From positions 62,001-126,000 of the forward strand of contig NZ_JABBGI010000008.1 in the NCBI RefSeq assembly GCF_012927325.1: a DNA stretch of 64,000 bases, written 5' to 3'. Shown here piece after piece: positions 19,044-28,930 of this stretch; positions within the stretch are counted from its first letter, which is position 1; every line of letters starts with the position of its first letter. The position numbers and the translations under genes are program-made. Below the pieces are notes generated by a model. That model had not been told where the DNA came from. It was given only the letters and a program-made list of their open reading frames with translations, and made no database searches. Origin of the DNA: Chryseobacterium antibioticum. Its GTDB lineage: Bacteria > Bacteroidota > Bacteroidia > Flavobacteriales > Weeksellaceae.

Positions 19044-22000
19044 CTATAACGGTTTGGGTCCCAACAGGCCCAGTAAATCATGTTTTGACAGCTTTTGAAT
19101 GCCGGTTCCGTCAGTCTGGAGCAGATTTTGAGCCAATTCGCTCTTCTTTTTCTGAAGACTTAAGATCTTCTCTTCCACAGTATTCGAGCAGATCAACCGT
19201 ACAGCGATCACATTTTTAGTCTGTCCGATACGGTAGCTTCGGTCGATCGCCTGATTTTCCGCTGCAGGATTCCACCATGGATCTACCAGGTAAATGTAAT
19301 CTGCCTGGGTAAGATTAAGCCCCACACCACCGGCTTTTAAACTGATCAGAAATACCCTGACCTCTTCATTCTCCTGGAAATTATTGACGACTTTACCTCT
19401 GTTTTTGGTTTGCCCGGTAAGGTATTCAAAAGGAATCTTTTTACGTTCAAGTTCAGCTTTAAGTAAATCCAGCATCTCTACAAATTGTGAGAAGACTAGG
19501 ATTTTATGATCCTTCGATTTACTTTGTATCTGTTCCATCAATACTTCTATTTTCACGGCATGCTCATTGGAATATCCTTCTTTTAAAAGTACCGGAGAAT
19601 TACAGATCTGTCGGAGCTTGGTAAGTCCCGTCAGAACATGCATGCTGTTTTTATTCAGATCATCGTCATCATTGGCGGCAATAAATTCACGAAGTTCCTT
19701 TTCGTAAGCGTCATAAATCTTACGCTGTTCAGCATCCATTTCACAATAAATTACCATTTCTGTTTTTTCAGGAAGCTCTTTGGCAACTTGTTTCTTGGTT
19801 CTGCGAAGAATAAAAGGCTTTATTTTCTGCTGAAGTTCCTGTGCCCGTTTTCCATATTCAAATTTATCAATGGGAACAGCATAAATATCCTTAAAATACT
19901 GTTTGCTTCCCAAAAGTCCCGGACACGCAAAAGAAAGCTGGCTGTAAAGATCAAACGTATTATTTTCAATAGGAGTTCCGGTAAGAACGATCCTGTTTCT
20001 CGACTGTAACAGACGAGCTGCTTTATACCTTTCCGAATTAGGGTTTTTAATGGTCTGCGATTCATCAAGGAAAACATAATTGAAGCGGAAATCTTTCAGA
20101 AAACGAATATCCGAAAGTAGCATTCCGTAGCTGGTAAGCACGATTTCATACTCGGACAAATGCTCTGAGGCTTTTAGTCGGTCTTCTCCATAATGTGTCA
20201 TCACCTTTATAGACGGCGCAAACTTGTTGATTTCTTCCTGCCAGTTGAAGAGAAGGGAAGTAGGAACCACAACGAGATTGGTTGTATGTCCCCGTTTTTC
20301 CCTTTGAGACAGGATGAATGCAATGACTTGAAGCGTTTTTCCCAGTCCCATATCATCGGCCAGACAGCCTCCGAAATTGAAACCGTCCAAAAAGTCGAGC
20401 CAGTTGAGTCCGTCATGCTGATAATCTCTCAATACTGCATTTAATCCTTTAGGAATACCTATTTGAGGAATATCTTTAACAGATAAGAACTGAAGCGAGT
20501 AGGAAGAAAGTTCTTGTTGCATTTCCTCACTTAAAACTTCTTTCTCAAACAGAGTGGAGACTTCCGTAAAATTGATCTTCGGAATTTTAAGGTCTTCAGA
20601 ATCAATTTCTCCGATCCGGAAAAACTCATTCATTCTGTTGATCCATTCCTCCGGAAGAACACCAAGTGTACCATCATCAAGCTGTACAAACTTGCTTCTG
20701 TTGCGGATAGCACGGTGAAGCTGTTTTAAAGCAGCATCTTTCTGCCCAAAACTAACCTTAAGTTTAGCATTGAACCAGTCCAGTCCGCTGGTAATCTGAA
20801 TATTAATTTTGGCCCGGTGTCCATTAAGCTTGTTGTTTTTGAGTTCGTTGAATCCCAGTATGATCACGCCTTCACTCCTCCAGGTTTCAAAAGCATGCAA
20901 AAACCAATCCTCATCCAGAAACTTATCTTTGTGCAGATAAAAATAATCATAACCATCCATCTGTGCTTCAAAATCCGGGTGCTGTTTCATAATGAGAGAC
21001 GTAAAACGGGCTTCTTCAGCATCACTTCGGTCAATTTTAAACACATTGCCATTCTGGTCTGTACCGAAAAGCTGTTTTCTGGAATATACGGCAACTTCTG
21101 CCTGACCATACTTCATGACCGGGGTTATGGCAATATAATTTCCCTGCTGGCGAAGATAAACGATCCTTTCATTTCTGTGCTTTTTTTCTTCAAGCTGTAC
21201 TGGAGTTGCTATTTGTATGTAGCTATAATTAATATGGATACGCTGTTCAAGTGAAGCGAGTACGTTCTGCATAAATGCTTCGTATTTTGAGGAATGGACG
21301 AGCAGGATCTCATTATTGGCTTTAAAAAATTTAATAACCCTCAGCATATCTGGATCATCTACAAAACTGAAAGTATTTCGGCTGTAGACAAAATATTCAT
21401 TCCTGATCGTGACATTTTTAAACGGAATGGAAATATCATTGAACTCCAATTCGCCCGTTATTTCATAAAAAGGATCTTTTTTAAATACCGAAAGCTGCAT
21501 TTCTGCATGTAAAACTTCAAGATGCACAGGAACCAGAGATTTTGCTGAAATGGTTTCCGACAGTTCCCGGTCATGATAATACGTTTCCAGGCCAAGCGGA
21601 TTCTGTACGATAAGTTTTAAAGCCTCAAGTTCTGCCGGATTGTAATCTTCATTATAATTGTTCCGAAAAGCAGAGACAGCGGTGTAGAATTTAATATGTT
21701 GCGGTTCTTCTGCTTTCCAGATTAGCTGCATAGCATCAACGGGATTTACTGGATTCTTGATCTTTCCGCTCTGTGTGGTTTCAGATTCCATCAGCGAAAA
21801 GTTCAGATGACTGTAGTAACGATGTCTACCAATAACCAGTATCTTTCTTTTACCATTTTCCCGTAAAGCCAGTTCCTCGATCACTGAAGAGCGTTGGGGA
21901 AGCAGATGTTGTTTAAAAACATTCTCATCTATTGGCAACATCTCTTTGATCTTAGGACACACTTCAACTTTTCCTTCGGTGTATTCCAGTTCGAAATAAG

Positions 22001-22388
22001 CATCCAGATCCGGCTCATTTTCTAAGCCATAACTTTTGGCTTTGGCAATCAACAGCTTTTTGCGAAGAAACGGATCAAAAAAAGTCCTGAAATTTTTATT
22101 TTCCAGAATACAGTGGATAATTTCTGTCTGATGCTCACAAAGTTTGTCTTTAGCGCTGTTGCAGCTGCAGGTACTTACTATAGAACTGCCGATCTGGCTT
22201 ACCGAAACATCTGGAAAATCCTTTAATGGAGAGCTTTTGGTAAAAATCGCATTATTGTTTTCAATGGCAGTAGGATATATTTCATGAAAATCTCTGATCT
22301 CCAGAAATGCACTCCCTGAGGTGTGTTTTAAAAGATCATAAACAGAAAGCGTCGTGATGCTTTTATTTTCAAGAATATATGCTGCCAT
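19044..22388 (-). CDS. SNF2/RapA-like helicase with SWIM zinc finger
   Basis: 1114 residues. A SWIM zinc finger (STCSCNSAKDKLCEH, about 70-90) precedes a long variable region, then a SNF2 ATPase (Walker A DDMGLGKT near 680, DESQ box near 775 instead of DEAH) and the C-terminal helicase lobe (GGVGLNLTQAD ... YRIGQT). Such proteins translocate on double-stranded DNA and remodel protein-DNA complexes; their bacterial role is mostly unknown. It is a single-gene unit, converging with the T9SS cargo gene. Confidence 0.92.
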   Translation of the reverse strand: MAAYILENKSITTLSVYDLLKHTSGSAFLEIRDFHEIYPTAIENNNAIFTKSSPLKDFPDVSVSQIGSSIVSTCSCNSAKDKLCEHQTEIIHCILENKNFRTFFDPFLRKKLLIAKAKSYGLENEPDLDAYFELEYTEGKVEVCPKIKEMLPIDENVFKQHLLPQRSSVIEELALRENGKRKILVIGRHRYYSHLNFSLMESETTQSGKIKNPVNPVDAMQLIWKAEEPQHIKFYTAVSAFRNNYNEDYNPAELEALKLIVQNPLGLETYYHDRELSETISAKSLVPVHLEVLHAEMQLSVFKKDPFYEITGELEFNDISIPFKNVTIRNEYFVYSRNTFSFVDDPDMLRVIKFFKANNEILLVHSSKYEAFMQNVLASLEQRIHINYSYIQIATPVQLEEKKHRNERIVYLRQQGNYIAITPVMKYGQAEVAVYSRKQLFGTDQNGNVFKIDRSDAEEARFTSLIMKQHPDFEAQMDGYDYFYLHKDKFLDEDWFLHAFETWRSEGVIILGFNELKNNKLNGHRAKINIQITSGLDWFNAKLKVSFGQKDAALKQLHRAIRNRSKFVQLDDGTLGVLPEEWINRMNEFFRIGEIDSEDLKIPKINFTEVSTLFEKEVLSEEMQQELSSYSLQFLSVKDIPQIGIPKGLNAVLRDYQHDGLNWLDFLDGFNFGGCLADDMGLGKTLQVIAFILSQREKRGHTTNLVVVPTSLLFNWQEEINKFAPSIKVMTHYGEDRLKASEHLSEYEIVLTSYGMLLSDIRFLKDFRFNYVFLDESQTIKNPNSERYKAARLLQSRNRIVLTGTPIENNTFDLYSQLSFACPGLLGSKQYFKDIYAVPIDKFEYGKRAQELQQKIKPFILRRTKKQVAKELPEKTEMVIYCEMDAEQRKIYDAYEKELREFIAANDDDDLNKNSMHVLTGLTKLRQICNSPVLLKEGYSNEHAVKIEVLMEQIQSKSKDHKILVFSQFVEMLDLLKAELERKKIPFEYLTGQTKNRGKVVNNFQENEEVRVFLISLKAGGVGLNLTQADYIYLVDPWWNPAAENQAIDRSYRIGQTKNVIAVRLICSNTVEEKILSLQKKKSELAQNLLQTDGTGIQKLSKHDLLGLLGPKPL

Positions 22389-22629
22389 AAGCAGGCGAAT
22401 TTACGAAAAAGCATGACAAAAATCAAAGGGATCCTGAATGAAGTAAAAAACCAATGGTAGAGGACGATTAAATAGATATTGCGAGCTTATTGTATGCTCT
22501 GAATACCAATATAAATATTCAATTCTATTTTATCATACGATTAATAAATATTTTATCGTTATTATTGTAGAATATTTGAATTCACGAAAAAATACGAAAT
22601 GAATTTAAGAAGATTATAATTTTTTTTTA

Positions 22630-23688
22630 ATGACAAGCAAGATTATAGGAGTCGGCAATTATATTCCGCCGGAGACAATTACAAATTTATTTTTTGACCA
22701 GCATCATTTTATTAATAAAAACGGAGAGTCATTAAAGGAACCGAATGATATTATTGCCAGAAAGCTCAAGGAAATTACCGGCATCGAAGAAAGAAGGTAT
22801 GCATCTGAACATCAGGTGACCTCTGATCTGGGACTGATCGCAGCACAGAGAGCGATAGAAAATTCTAAAATAGATCCTGAAACATTGGATTATATCATAT
22901 TTGCGCACAATTTTGGAGACGTTCGATTTGGTACCGTCCAGTCGGATAGTGTTCCAAGTCTTGCCTCAAGAGTAAAACATCTGCTAAAGATCAAAAATAA
23001 TTTCTGTGTGGCCTACGATGTCCTGTTTGGATGTCCCGGCTGGATTGAAGGTATTATACAGGCCAATGCCTTTATTAAATCCGGTATTGCAAAACGTTGT
23101 CTGGTTATTGGTGCAGAAACACTTTCCAGGGTTGTTGATGCTCATGACAGAGACAGTATGATCTACGCCGATGGAGCAGGAGCAGCCATTCTGGAAGCCA
23201 GCGAAGATAACAGTGGAATACAATCTCACTTATCTGCCTCATATACTTTAAATGAAAAAGACTTCCTGTTTTTTGGAAAGTCTTACAATAACGAAAGCTG
23301 TCCTGATACCAAATACATCAAGATGGATGGTCGTAAGATCTATGAATTTGCCCTGGTTAATGTAGCGGATGCCATGAAGAAATGTATGGATGCCAGCGGA
23401 TATTCTATAGATCAGCTGGATAAAATTATTATTCATCAGGCGAATGAAAAAATGGATGAGGCTATCGTAAAACGCTTTTATCAGCTTTACGACCTTCCCA
23501 TGCCGGAAAATATAATGCCCATGGTGATTTCTAAATTAGGAAACAGCAGTGTAGCTACCATTCCAACTTTGCTTACCATGATCCTAAATGGAGAACTTCC
23601 TTCCCACGAAATAAAAGAAGGCAATGTTGTTTTATTTGCCTCTGTTGGAGCAGGGATGAATATCAATTCATTTGTTTATAAATTTTAA
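22630..23688 (+). CDS. 3-oxoacyl-ACP synthase III (FabH-like ketosynthase)
   Basis: 352 residues of the KAS III fold. The catalytic triad is Cys135 (LFGCPGW), His269 (IIHQANE) and Asn305 (KLGNSS). KAS III enzymes start fatty-acid synthesis from acyl-CoA and malonyl-ACP, but the divergent N-terminal region and solitary location suggest a specialised paralogue rather than the main fabH. No other fatty-acid or polyketide genes are next to it. It ends at a strong terminator. Confidence 0.88.
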   Translation: MTSKIIGVGNYIPPETITNLFFDQHHFINKNGESLKEPNDIIARKLKEITGIEERRYASEHQVTSDLGLIAAQRAIENSKIDPETLDYIIFAHNFGDVRFGTVQSDSVPSLASRVKHLLKIKNNFCVAYDVLFGCPGWIEGIIQANAFIKSGIAKRCLVIGAETLSRVVDAHDRDSMIYADGAGAAILEASEDNSGIQSHLSASYTLNEKDFLFFGKSYNNESCPDTKYIKMDGRKIYEFALVNVADAMKKCMDASGYSIDQLDKIIIHQANEKMDEAIVKRFYQLYDLPMPENIMPMVISKLGNSSVATIPTLLTMILNGELPSHEIKEGNVVLFASVGAGMNINSFVYKF

Positions 23689-23755
23689 CTTATTATATCA
23701 GACAGGGAAGTAGTGATGTAAATCATCATGCTGTTCCATCTCTTATTTGAAAAAA

Positions 23756-23786
23756 GGCTCAGATTTTTATGATCTGAGCCTTTTTT
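23756..23786 (+). terminator. Strong terminator after the FabH-like gene
   Basis: Perfect stem GGCTCAGAT / ATCTGAGCC, loop of seven bases, six A before and six T after, so it could act in both directions. Confidence 0.9.
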
Positions 23787-23897
23787 ATTGGTCTTTTATT
23801 TATTCAAATCCGTTTTGGCTACACGTTAATCCAATTTGGCAACTCCAACCTTTATTCTAATGCTGACCTTTGTCCTGTTAATTTAATACAGAACAAA

Positions 23898-24695
23898 ATG
23901 AAAACAATTTTTATAACAGGTGCTTCAACAGGATTAGGAAAAGCGGCTGCCCAATTATTCCAAAGCAGAGGATGGAACGTTATTGCAACCATGAGAAACC
24001 CTGAAGCAGATACGGAGCTTAGTGGTTTGGACAATATAACCGTGCTTCCACTAGATGTTACCAACCTTGAACAGATCAAATCAACCGTTAACAAAGCTCT
24101 TGAACTGGGTACTGTAGACGTAGTATTCAATAATGCAGGATACGGCCTTATCGGACCATTGGAAGCTTTGTCAGATGAGCAGATCTTAAAACAGCTTGAC
24201 ACCAACCTTTTAGGAGTAATTCGCGTGACACAAGCATTTATCCCGTATTTCAGAGAGAGAAAAAGCGGAATGTTTATTTCTACCACATCAATAGGTGGAT
24301 TGATTGCGTTTCCTTTAGGATCTACTTACCATGCCACCAAATGGGCACTGGAAGGTTGGAGCGAAAGTTTAGCTTTTGAACTGAACAGATTCGGAATTGA
24401 TATCAAAACAGTGTCTCCGGGAGGAATTAAAACAGATTTTGTAAGCCGTTCATTAGATGCTGCAACAAGTCCCGCTTATGAAGAAATGACCCATTCATTA
24501 TTTTCCAAAATGGAAGGAATGATGGAAGCGGCTTCTGAGCCCATGCAGATTGCTGAAGTGGTTTATGAAGCTGCTACAGACGGTAAAAAACAGTTGAGAT
24601 ATGTAGCAGGAGAAGATGCCAAAGCATTATATGCACAGCGTCTTGAGCTGGGAGATGAACTTTTCAGAGAGCAGTTCGGAAAACAGTTTATCTAA
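23898..24695 (+). CDS. Short-chain dehydrogenase/reductase
   Basis: 265 residues. The NAD(P)-binding motif GASTGLGK is at 7-14, NNAGYG near 80, and the catalytic Tyr144-x3-Lys148 lies in STYHATKW. These are classical SDR features, closest to oxidoreductases with an extended C-terminal part. The AraC-type regulator 79 bases downstream, in the same direction but after a terminator, may control it; this is inference from position. Confidence 0.9.
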   Translation: MKTIFITGASTGLGKAAAQLFQSRGWNVIATMRNPEADTELSGLDNITVLPLDVTNLEQIKSTVNKALELGTVDVVFNNAGYGLIGPLEALSDEQILKQLDTNLLGVIRVTQAFIPYFRERKSGMFISTTSIGGLIAFPLGSTYHATKWALEGWSESLAFELNRFGIDIKTVSPGGIKTDFVSRSLDAATSPAYEEMTHSLFSKMEGMMEAASEPMQIAEVVYEAATDGKKQLRYVAGEDAKALYAQRLELGDELFREQFGKQFI

Positions 24696-24711
24696 AGTAC
24701 TTTAAATCTTG

Positions 24712-24748
24712 AGACGGCATAAGTAGGCTTTATTTATGCTGTCTTTTA
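24712..24748 (+). terminator. Terminator between the SDR and AraC genes
   Basis: AGACGGCATAA / TTATGCTGTCT stem with one G-T pair and T after it. It suggests the regulator has its own promoter. Confidence 0.8.
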
Positions 24749-24774
24749 AGCTAAATATTTAATACTTTTATATC

Positions 24775-25689
24775 ATGGAAAAGAAAGACCATACCCCTTT
24801 GAAAATTTCGTCCATATCGGAACTTCACAATCTGCTGAAGCTCCCTAAACCACTTCATCCGCTGGTGAGTTTAGTCGATAATACCAAAATGATTGTTAAT
24901 AAAGAGCTGCTGAACAGAAGTTTTCATTTTAATTTCTATAAGATTTCTTATAAATTTTCTGAGCATGGAAAAATGGCATACGGACAGGGATATTATGACT
25001 TTAATGAAGGAGGAATGATGTTTACGTCACCGGGACAGATCCTTTCTACCGATGTGGATGCAGAATACTGCGGCTATACTCTGCTGGTACATCCTGATTT
25101 TATACGGAGCTATCCTTTAGCTAAGAATATTAAGAAATTTGGTTTCTTCTCCTATGACACCAACGAAGCTCTGCATTTGTCTGACCAGGAGAAAACAGTC
25201 ATCACCGGATTGCTGGACAATATCAAAAATGAATTGAATACAGCTATTGATGAAGTCAGCCAGGATGTGATTGTTTCTTATATTGAGGTTCTGCTGAATT
25301 ACAGCAACCGTTTTTATAAACGACAGTTCATCACAAGGAAAGTGGTGAATAGTGACCTGCTGTTCAAAATGGATATGGTTCTGGAGAACTATTTCAATAA
25401 ACAGGAAACATTAAACAAAGGTCTTCCCACAGTAGAATTTCTGGCTTCTAAACTTAATCTGTCTCCGCATTATCTAAGCGATATGCTTCGGAATCTTACC
25501 GGGCAGAATGCACAGCAGCACATTCATGAAAAACTAATTGAAAAGGCTAAAGAATATCTTACAGCAACCAGTTTTTCAGTATCTGAAGTAGCTTATGCAT
25601 TAGGTTTTGAGCATCCACAGTCTTTTAATAAACTGTTTAAAAAGAAAACAGATAAAACGCCTTTAAGTTACAGACAGTCATTTAATTAA
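24775..25689 (+). CDS. AraC family transcriptional regulator
   Basis: 304 residues. The C-terminal 100 residues hold the two helix-turn-helix motifs of AraC proteins (FLASKLNLSPHYLSDMLR and SVSEVAYALGFEHPQSFNKLFKK, ending TPLSYRQ). The N-terminal part is a cupin-like sensor region without recognised ligand. It lies just after the SDR gene, which is the obvious candidate target, as often seen with this pair in Bacteroidetes. Confidence 0.9.
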   Translation: MEKKDHTPLKISSISELHNLLKLPKPLHPLVSLVDNTKMIVNKELLNRSFHFNFYKISYKFSEHGKMAYGQGYYDFNEGGMMFTSPGQILSTDVDAEYCGYTLLVHPDFIRSYPLAKNIKKFGFFSYDTNEALHLSDQEKTVITGLLDNIKNELNTAIDEVSQDVIVSYIEVLLNYSNRFYKRQFITRKVVNSDLLFKMDMVLENYFNKQETLNKGLPTVEFLASKLNLSPHYLSDMLRNLTGQNAQQHIHEKLIEKAKEYLTATSFSVSEVAYALGFEHPQSFNKLFKKKTDKTPLSYRQSFN

Positions 25690-25763
25690 GTTCCCTAGTC
25701 TGGAATGAAAGAGTAGTAGATTATGATCGTGCTTTAATTTTAATAATGATCCATAATGGATTG

Positions 25764-25835
25764 TGACCTCACCAAGAATCGAACTTGGATCTAAAGTTTA
25801 GGAAACTTCTATTCTATCCGTTGAACTATGAGGCC
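25764..25835 (-). tRNA. tRNA-Arg (anticodon CCT)
   Basis: A 72-base cloverleaf on the minus strand. The acceptor GGCCTCA pairs with TGAGGTC (one G-T); the D stem GTTC/GAAT, anticodon stem GAAGT/ACTTT around loop TTCCTAA, and T stem CCAAG/CTTGG with loop TTCGATT all fold. Discriminator base A; the 3' CCA is not encoded. Confidence 0.95.
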
Positions 25836-25869
25836 TTTGACAGGAATAAAATTACTAATTAATTGTAAT

Positions 25870-25899
25870 AAAAAAGACTTTGCATCAGCAAAGTCTTTT
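25870..25899 (-). terminator. Terminator downstream of the S41 peptidase gene
   Basis: Perfect 12-bp stem AAAAGACTTTGC / GCAAAGTCTTTT, loop ATCA. On the minus strand it is followed by more T. Confidence 0.85.
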
Positions 25900-26000
25900 C
25901 CTTCTATAAACAAATCTGACCATTTCTGGTTTAGTCTTTCATTATTTTTACTTTTTCAGAAATCTCATCTTTAAAATAAATCTGATGAAATAGAAAGCCG

Positions 26001-27435
26001 TTATTCCTGAATCCATTGGATAGCGGTAACCATTTCAGCGTCAGTATTGGTATTTTCTGAAGTTGCTACAGGGATATCAGGCTGGATTTTTTCTTTATAT
26101 TCTTTTCCTGTTCTGTCCATTTCATAAGAAACGGCTAAAATTAATTTTTTTCCGTCGCTCAGCTTAAAACCTCTGTTAGCACTTGTATATCCTGCCGAAG
26201 GTTGTCCGAATGTTTTTACATTATCTTTTCCAATAAAGGAAATCGCTGTGGCTTCACCGCTGCTTGCAGTTCGGGGACCCATTAAAACGGCAATTTTTGC
26301 TTTAGGGTTTTGAAGCACATATGGGTTGAGGACAGTGATGGCACCGCAGGTTCCATTGGCATATTTCCATGGTGTTTTTTTCTTGCTATCTACAAAATAG
26401 CCCAATATACCTTCACCGGTCAGAGGGCCCAAACCTGCAATCATTGGGTGCATATTGCCTCCCATATTCGTTCTGAGGTCTACGATCCAGCCTTTAATAA
26501 GGTGGTCTGTATCCAGTTTTCTGATCATGCTCTGGATCTTTCCTGCAAATGAACTTCCCACTTCCTTATTTAGAGATGAAAATGGCGGAACCATTACGTA
26601 ACCGATATTTTGATCCAGCAATTGGGATTCAGGTTCTATCGCTGTGGGATTTGAGGTGCTTTTCTTATCAAAACTTGCTTTGGAATCTATAAAAGAATGA
26701 TTATCTCCGGCTTCTTTCAGGTTCTTCATGATGTATTGGATTGCCAGAGCTGTCATCTACAGTTTCCATGCCTTTTGAAATGATTTGCAGATGATTTTCA
26801 AGGGGCGACCAGTTTATTTTATCTTTAAAAATTGAGTTTTTCTTAATGATATTTTTAAATTCATCAATATAGGTTAAAGCCTCTTTAGAAGCTGCTTTTT
26901 CAGAAAAGGGAATCGCTGAAACTGAAAAATCATCAAACCATACCTTTCCATTACCTGATAAAAAGCCTCCAAAAAGAAAATTCTTTGCGTTGTCATCTAC
27001 TACAAATTCTAAAGAATATTCTTTCCAGTCTTTGTTGGCTGTTATTTTATGATTCTGTGTTTTAGAATTTCCCTGATCGATCGTGATTTTTTCTCCATTT
27101 TTTACATACGCATACAGTGCAATACTCCCTGTAATGTTTTCAGAACGAACATAACCACTGAGGCGTACTTTTCTAAATCCACTTCCCTGAATAGGAAACA
27201 TCTGTGAAAAAGTCTGCATACTGGCTGATGCATCTGCTGTATTTGAGATTTGGAGAGAATTTTTCCCAGAATATTTAACGACGTCATCTGTTTTCACCAG
27301 ATAAAGATCATTGGGTTCACTTTTCCATGCTGAAGGAAAGCTGTTTTCAGTCTGTTCGAAATCAGGGTTTTGTAATTGGGCCTGTGTCAAAATTCCTGTT
27401 GTCAGAACAGCAATGCTCAATATGATTTTTTTCAT
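26001..27435 (-). pseudogene. S41 family peptidase, split by a +1 frameshift
   Basis: Two overlapping frames encode one protein of roughly 480 residues. The first (26701-27435) has a signal peptide (MKKIILSIAVLTTGILTQAQ) and a beta-rich ligand-binding-like domain, reaching about METVDDS. The second (26001-26756) continues with ALAIQYIMKNLKEAGDNHSF and the S41 protease core, with the serine in GPRTASSGEAT. The switch falls near 26745-26760: in frame two a TAG immediately precedes the ATG, so the second half has no natural start of its own. Either the gene is inactivated, or this is a sequence error. Both halves still look well conserved, so the event is recent or artificial. Confidence 0.8.
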
Positions 27436-27559
27436 TGGTTAATTTGAGGCTAAAAATATAAAAGTTGGGAAGTACAATAGCTTCTTATGAAACTTTAACG
27501 CGACTAAACCCAAAATAGGATAATGAATATAGAGTACCTGTATCATTATTAATAAAAGA

Positions 27560-27580
27560 ATCCGCTCTTTAGGAGCGGAT
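27560..27580 (-). terminator. Terminator-like hairpin (minus strand)
   Basis: Stem ATCCGCTC / GAGCGGAT, loop TTTAG, with TTCTTTTATT following on the minus strand. It may end transcripts of the 27818-28588 gene. Confidence 0.6.
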
Positions 27581-27625
27581 CCAGTAGATAAAAACATCTC
27601 ATTTTTTTAATTAGACAACAATAAA

Positions 27626-27660
27626 AAGCACAGCCGACAATGCTGTGCTTAAATTTTTAT
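27626..27660. terminator. Terminator-like hairpin
   Basis: Stem AAGCACAGC / GCTGTGCTT, 7-base loop, followed on the plus strand by AAATTTTTATTT and preceded by A-rich sequence. Confidence 0.6.
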
Positions 27661-27784
27661 TTCAAATTTAATTGCAATTTCAAAGCTGAAAAAAGCAAAA
27701 AATGATTTCATTTCAGTTGTATTACATAGTAAATGTAGCACTATTTTTAATACGAAACATGAATTTAATGTTAAAATTCACAAG

Positions 27785-27808
27785 TTATCCACAATTTCCT
27801 GTGGATAA
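27785..27808. promoter_or_regulatory. Two perfect DnaA boxes in opposite orientation
   Basis: TTATCCACA at 27785-27793 and TGTGGATAA at 27800-27808, six bases apart, both matching the strict consensus. They lie beside an AT-rich stretch (about 27650-27784). The rest of this 380-base gap holds two terminator-like hairpins and no gene. Confidence 0.8.
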
Positions 27809-27817
27809 GTCTGTAAG

Positions 27818-28588
27818 TTACTGTTCTTCAATGTACTTTAATACCGTATTTTTCAATATGGCCTTCTCTTCATCACTGCCTTTATCATCCATATGCCCGT
27901 GGTTGATTTGGGTGGGCATTATAGTAATGTGGTACTTTTTCTGCTCTTCAGAGGATGGGAGAACGCCTTCATCAGCCGGATAATCATTAGAACGGAGGGT
28001 ATATACTTTTGGAAGTGAGGTTCTGGGAAGATACATCCTTCGGTTGTCCATGGCAATCATTTTATACACAAGAGATGGATACTTATTGGCGAACAAAGCG
28101 GTCATGTCTCCACCGTTGGAATGCCCGATCAGTGTCAGATGCTTATAATCAAGATCAGGTCTGGTCTTTTTAAGTTCATTCAGAACAAATAAAATGTTTT
28201 CTGCACCCCGTTCCCAGAAAGGCATTCTTACAATTTGTGGTTTTCCTTCCATAGGAATCAGTTCATCCGTTGGAAGCTCATGCTGGATGCTTACCGTGAA
28301 ATATCCTTTTGAAGCCAGCATTTGGGTTAAATATGAATAGACAAAATAATCACCTCCTTTATTGGCTCCGTAGCCATGACTGAAAATAACGACCTTTTGT
28401 CCGGAAATTTTCTGATTGGTTTTCGGGCTGTAGAATGCAACCGGAATTTTACGGTTTCGGCTTTGATCAAACAAGGTAAGCGTATCCAGTTTGACTTCGA
28501 ACGTTTTGTCTGAACTGATGTTCTTCCTGGACGTGCAGTTAGAGAGTGATAAAATAATGAAAGAAGTGAGGAGGATTTTATAGCTCAT
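27818..28588 (-). CDS. Alpha/beta hydrolase, probable lipoprotein
   Basis: 256 residues. The signal ends in LSLSNC with Cys18, an acceptable though not ideal lipobox. The alpha/beta hydrolase core has VIFSHGYG (oxyanion loop), the nucleophile elbow GHSNGG and a late HGHMDD with the presumed catalytic His. It is closest to dienelactone-hydrolase or PAF-acetylhydrolase-like proteins; the substrate is unknown. A gene-free stretch with DnaA boxes follows it. Confidence 0.82.
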   Translation of the reverse strand: MSYKILLTSFIILSLSNCTSRKNISSDKTFEVKLDTLTLFDQSRNRKIPVAFYSPKTNQKISGQKVVIFSHGYGANKGGDYFVYSYLTQMLASKGYFTVSIQHELPTDELIPMEGKPQIVRMPFWERGAENILFVLNELKKTRPDLDYKHLTLIGHSNGGDMTALFANKYPSLVYKMIAMDNRRMYLPRTSLPKVYTLRSNDYPADEGVLPSSEEQKKYHITIMPTQINHGHMDDKGSDEEKAILKNTVLKYIEEQ

Positions 28589-28713
28589 GGTTTTGATGTT
28601 AAAAGGATAGAGAAGTATTCTGATAATGGTAAATAATTGTTTTTTCGAAGATAAAAAAATGGGTTTAAAAACAGGCTTTAATCATCCACTTTTATTTCTT
28701 TATAATTTATTCA

Positions 28714-28741
28714 TTGTCCTTTATATAAATGACTATATTTG
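28714..28741 (+). promoter_or_regulatory. Bacteroidetes-type promoter
   Basis: TTG at 28714-28716, 17-base spacer, TATATTTG at 28734-28741. The predicted transcript begins near 28748, about 180 bases before the NmrA-like start codon. Confidence 0.65.
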
Positions 28742-28747
28742 GCCCAT

Positions 28748-28870
28748 TAATATCTCTTTATAAATATCATTACTTCATCAAGCGCGTTCCAAGCGCCTGA
28801 AACCCTAAGGTTCGAGTTTTCTGAACCTGATTCTAGTATTATTTAACACTAACAAAGAAAGTTGACATCG
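28748..28870 (+). ncRNA. Structured 5' leader, possible riboswitch or attenuator of unknown class
   Basis: Three potential stems: GCGC/GCGC around GTTCCAA, AGGTTC/GAACCT around a 9-base loop, and TAGT/ACTA. GAACCTGAT matches a conserved string of TPP riboswitches, and ATCAAG plus TGAAACCC recall SAM-I leaders, but the essential partner segments of both classes are absent. I cannot assign it. Confidence 0.35.
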
Positions 28871-28930
28871 ATGTATGAATTGTTCATCATTGACTATGGC
28901 CTTACTTCTTTACCAACAAAAGAGATCATT

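Noticed and set aside
22630..23688. Flexirubin or aryl-polyene pigment cluster
   Set aside because: Only one KAS III-like gene is found; no acyl carrier protein, second ketosynthase, dehydratase or ammonia-lyase follows.
27702..27983. Plus-strand frame across the DnaA boxes
   Set aside because: It overlaps the hydrolase gene antisense and has the composition expected of a shadow frame.
28748..28870. Complete TPP or SAM-I riboswitch
   Set aside because: GAACCTGAT and TGAAACCC fit parts, but the GGGG/CTGAGA half of TPP and the GGAGGGACTGGCCC segment of SAM-I are missing, and the downstream gene has no link to either metabolite.
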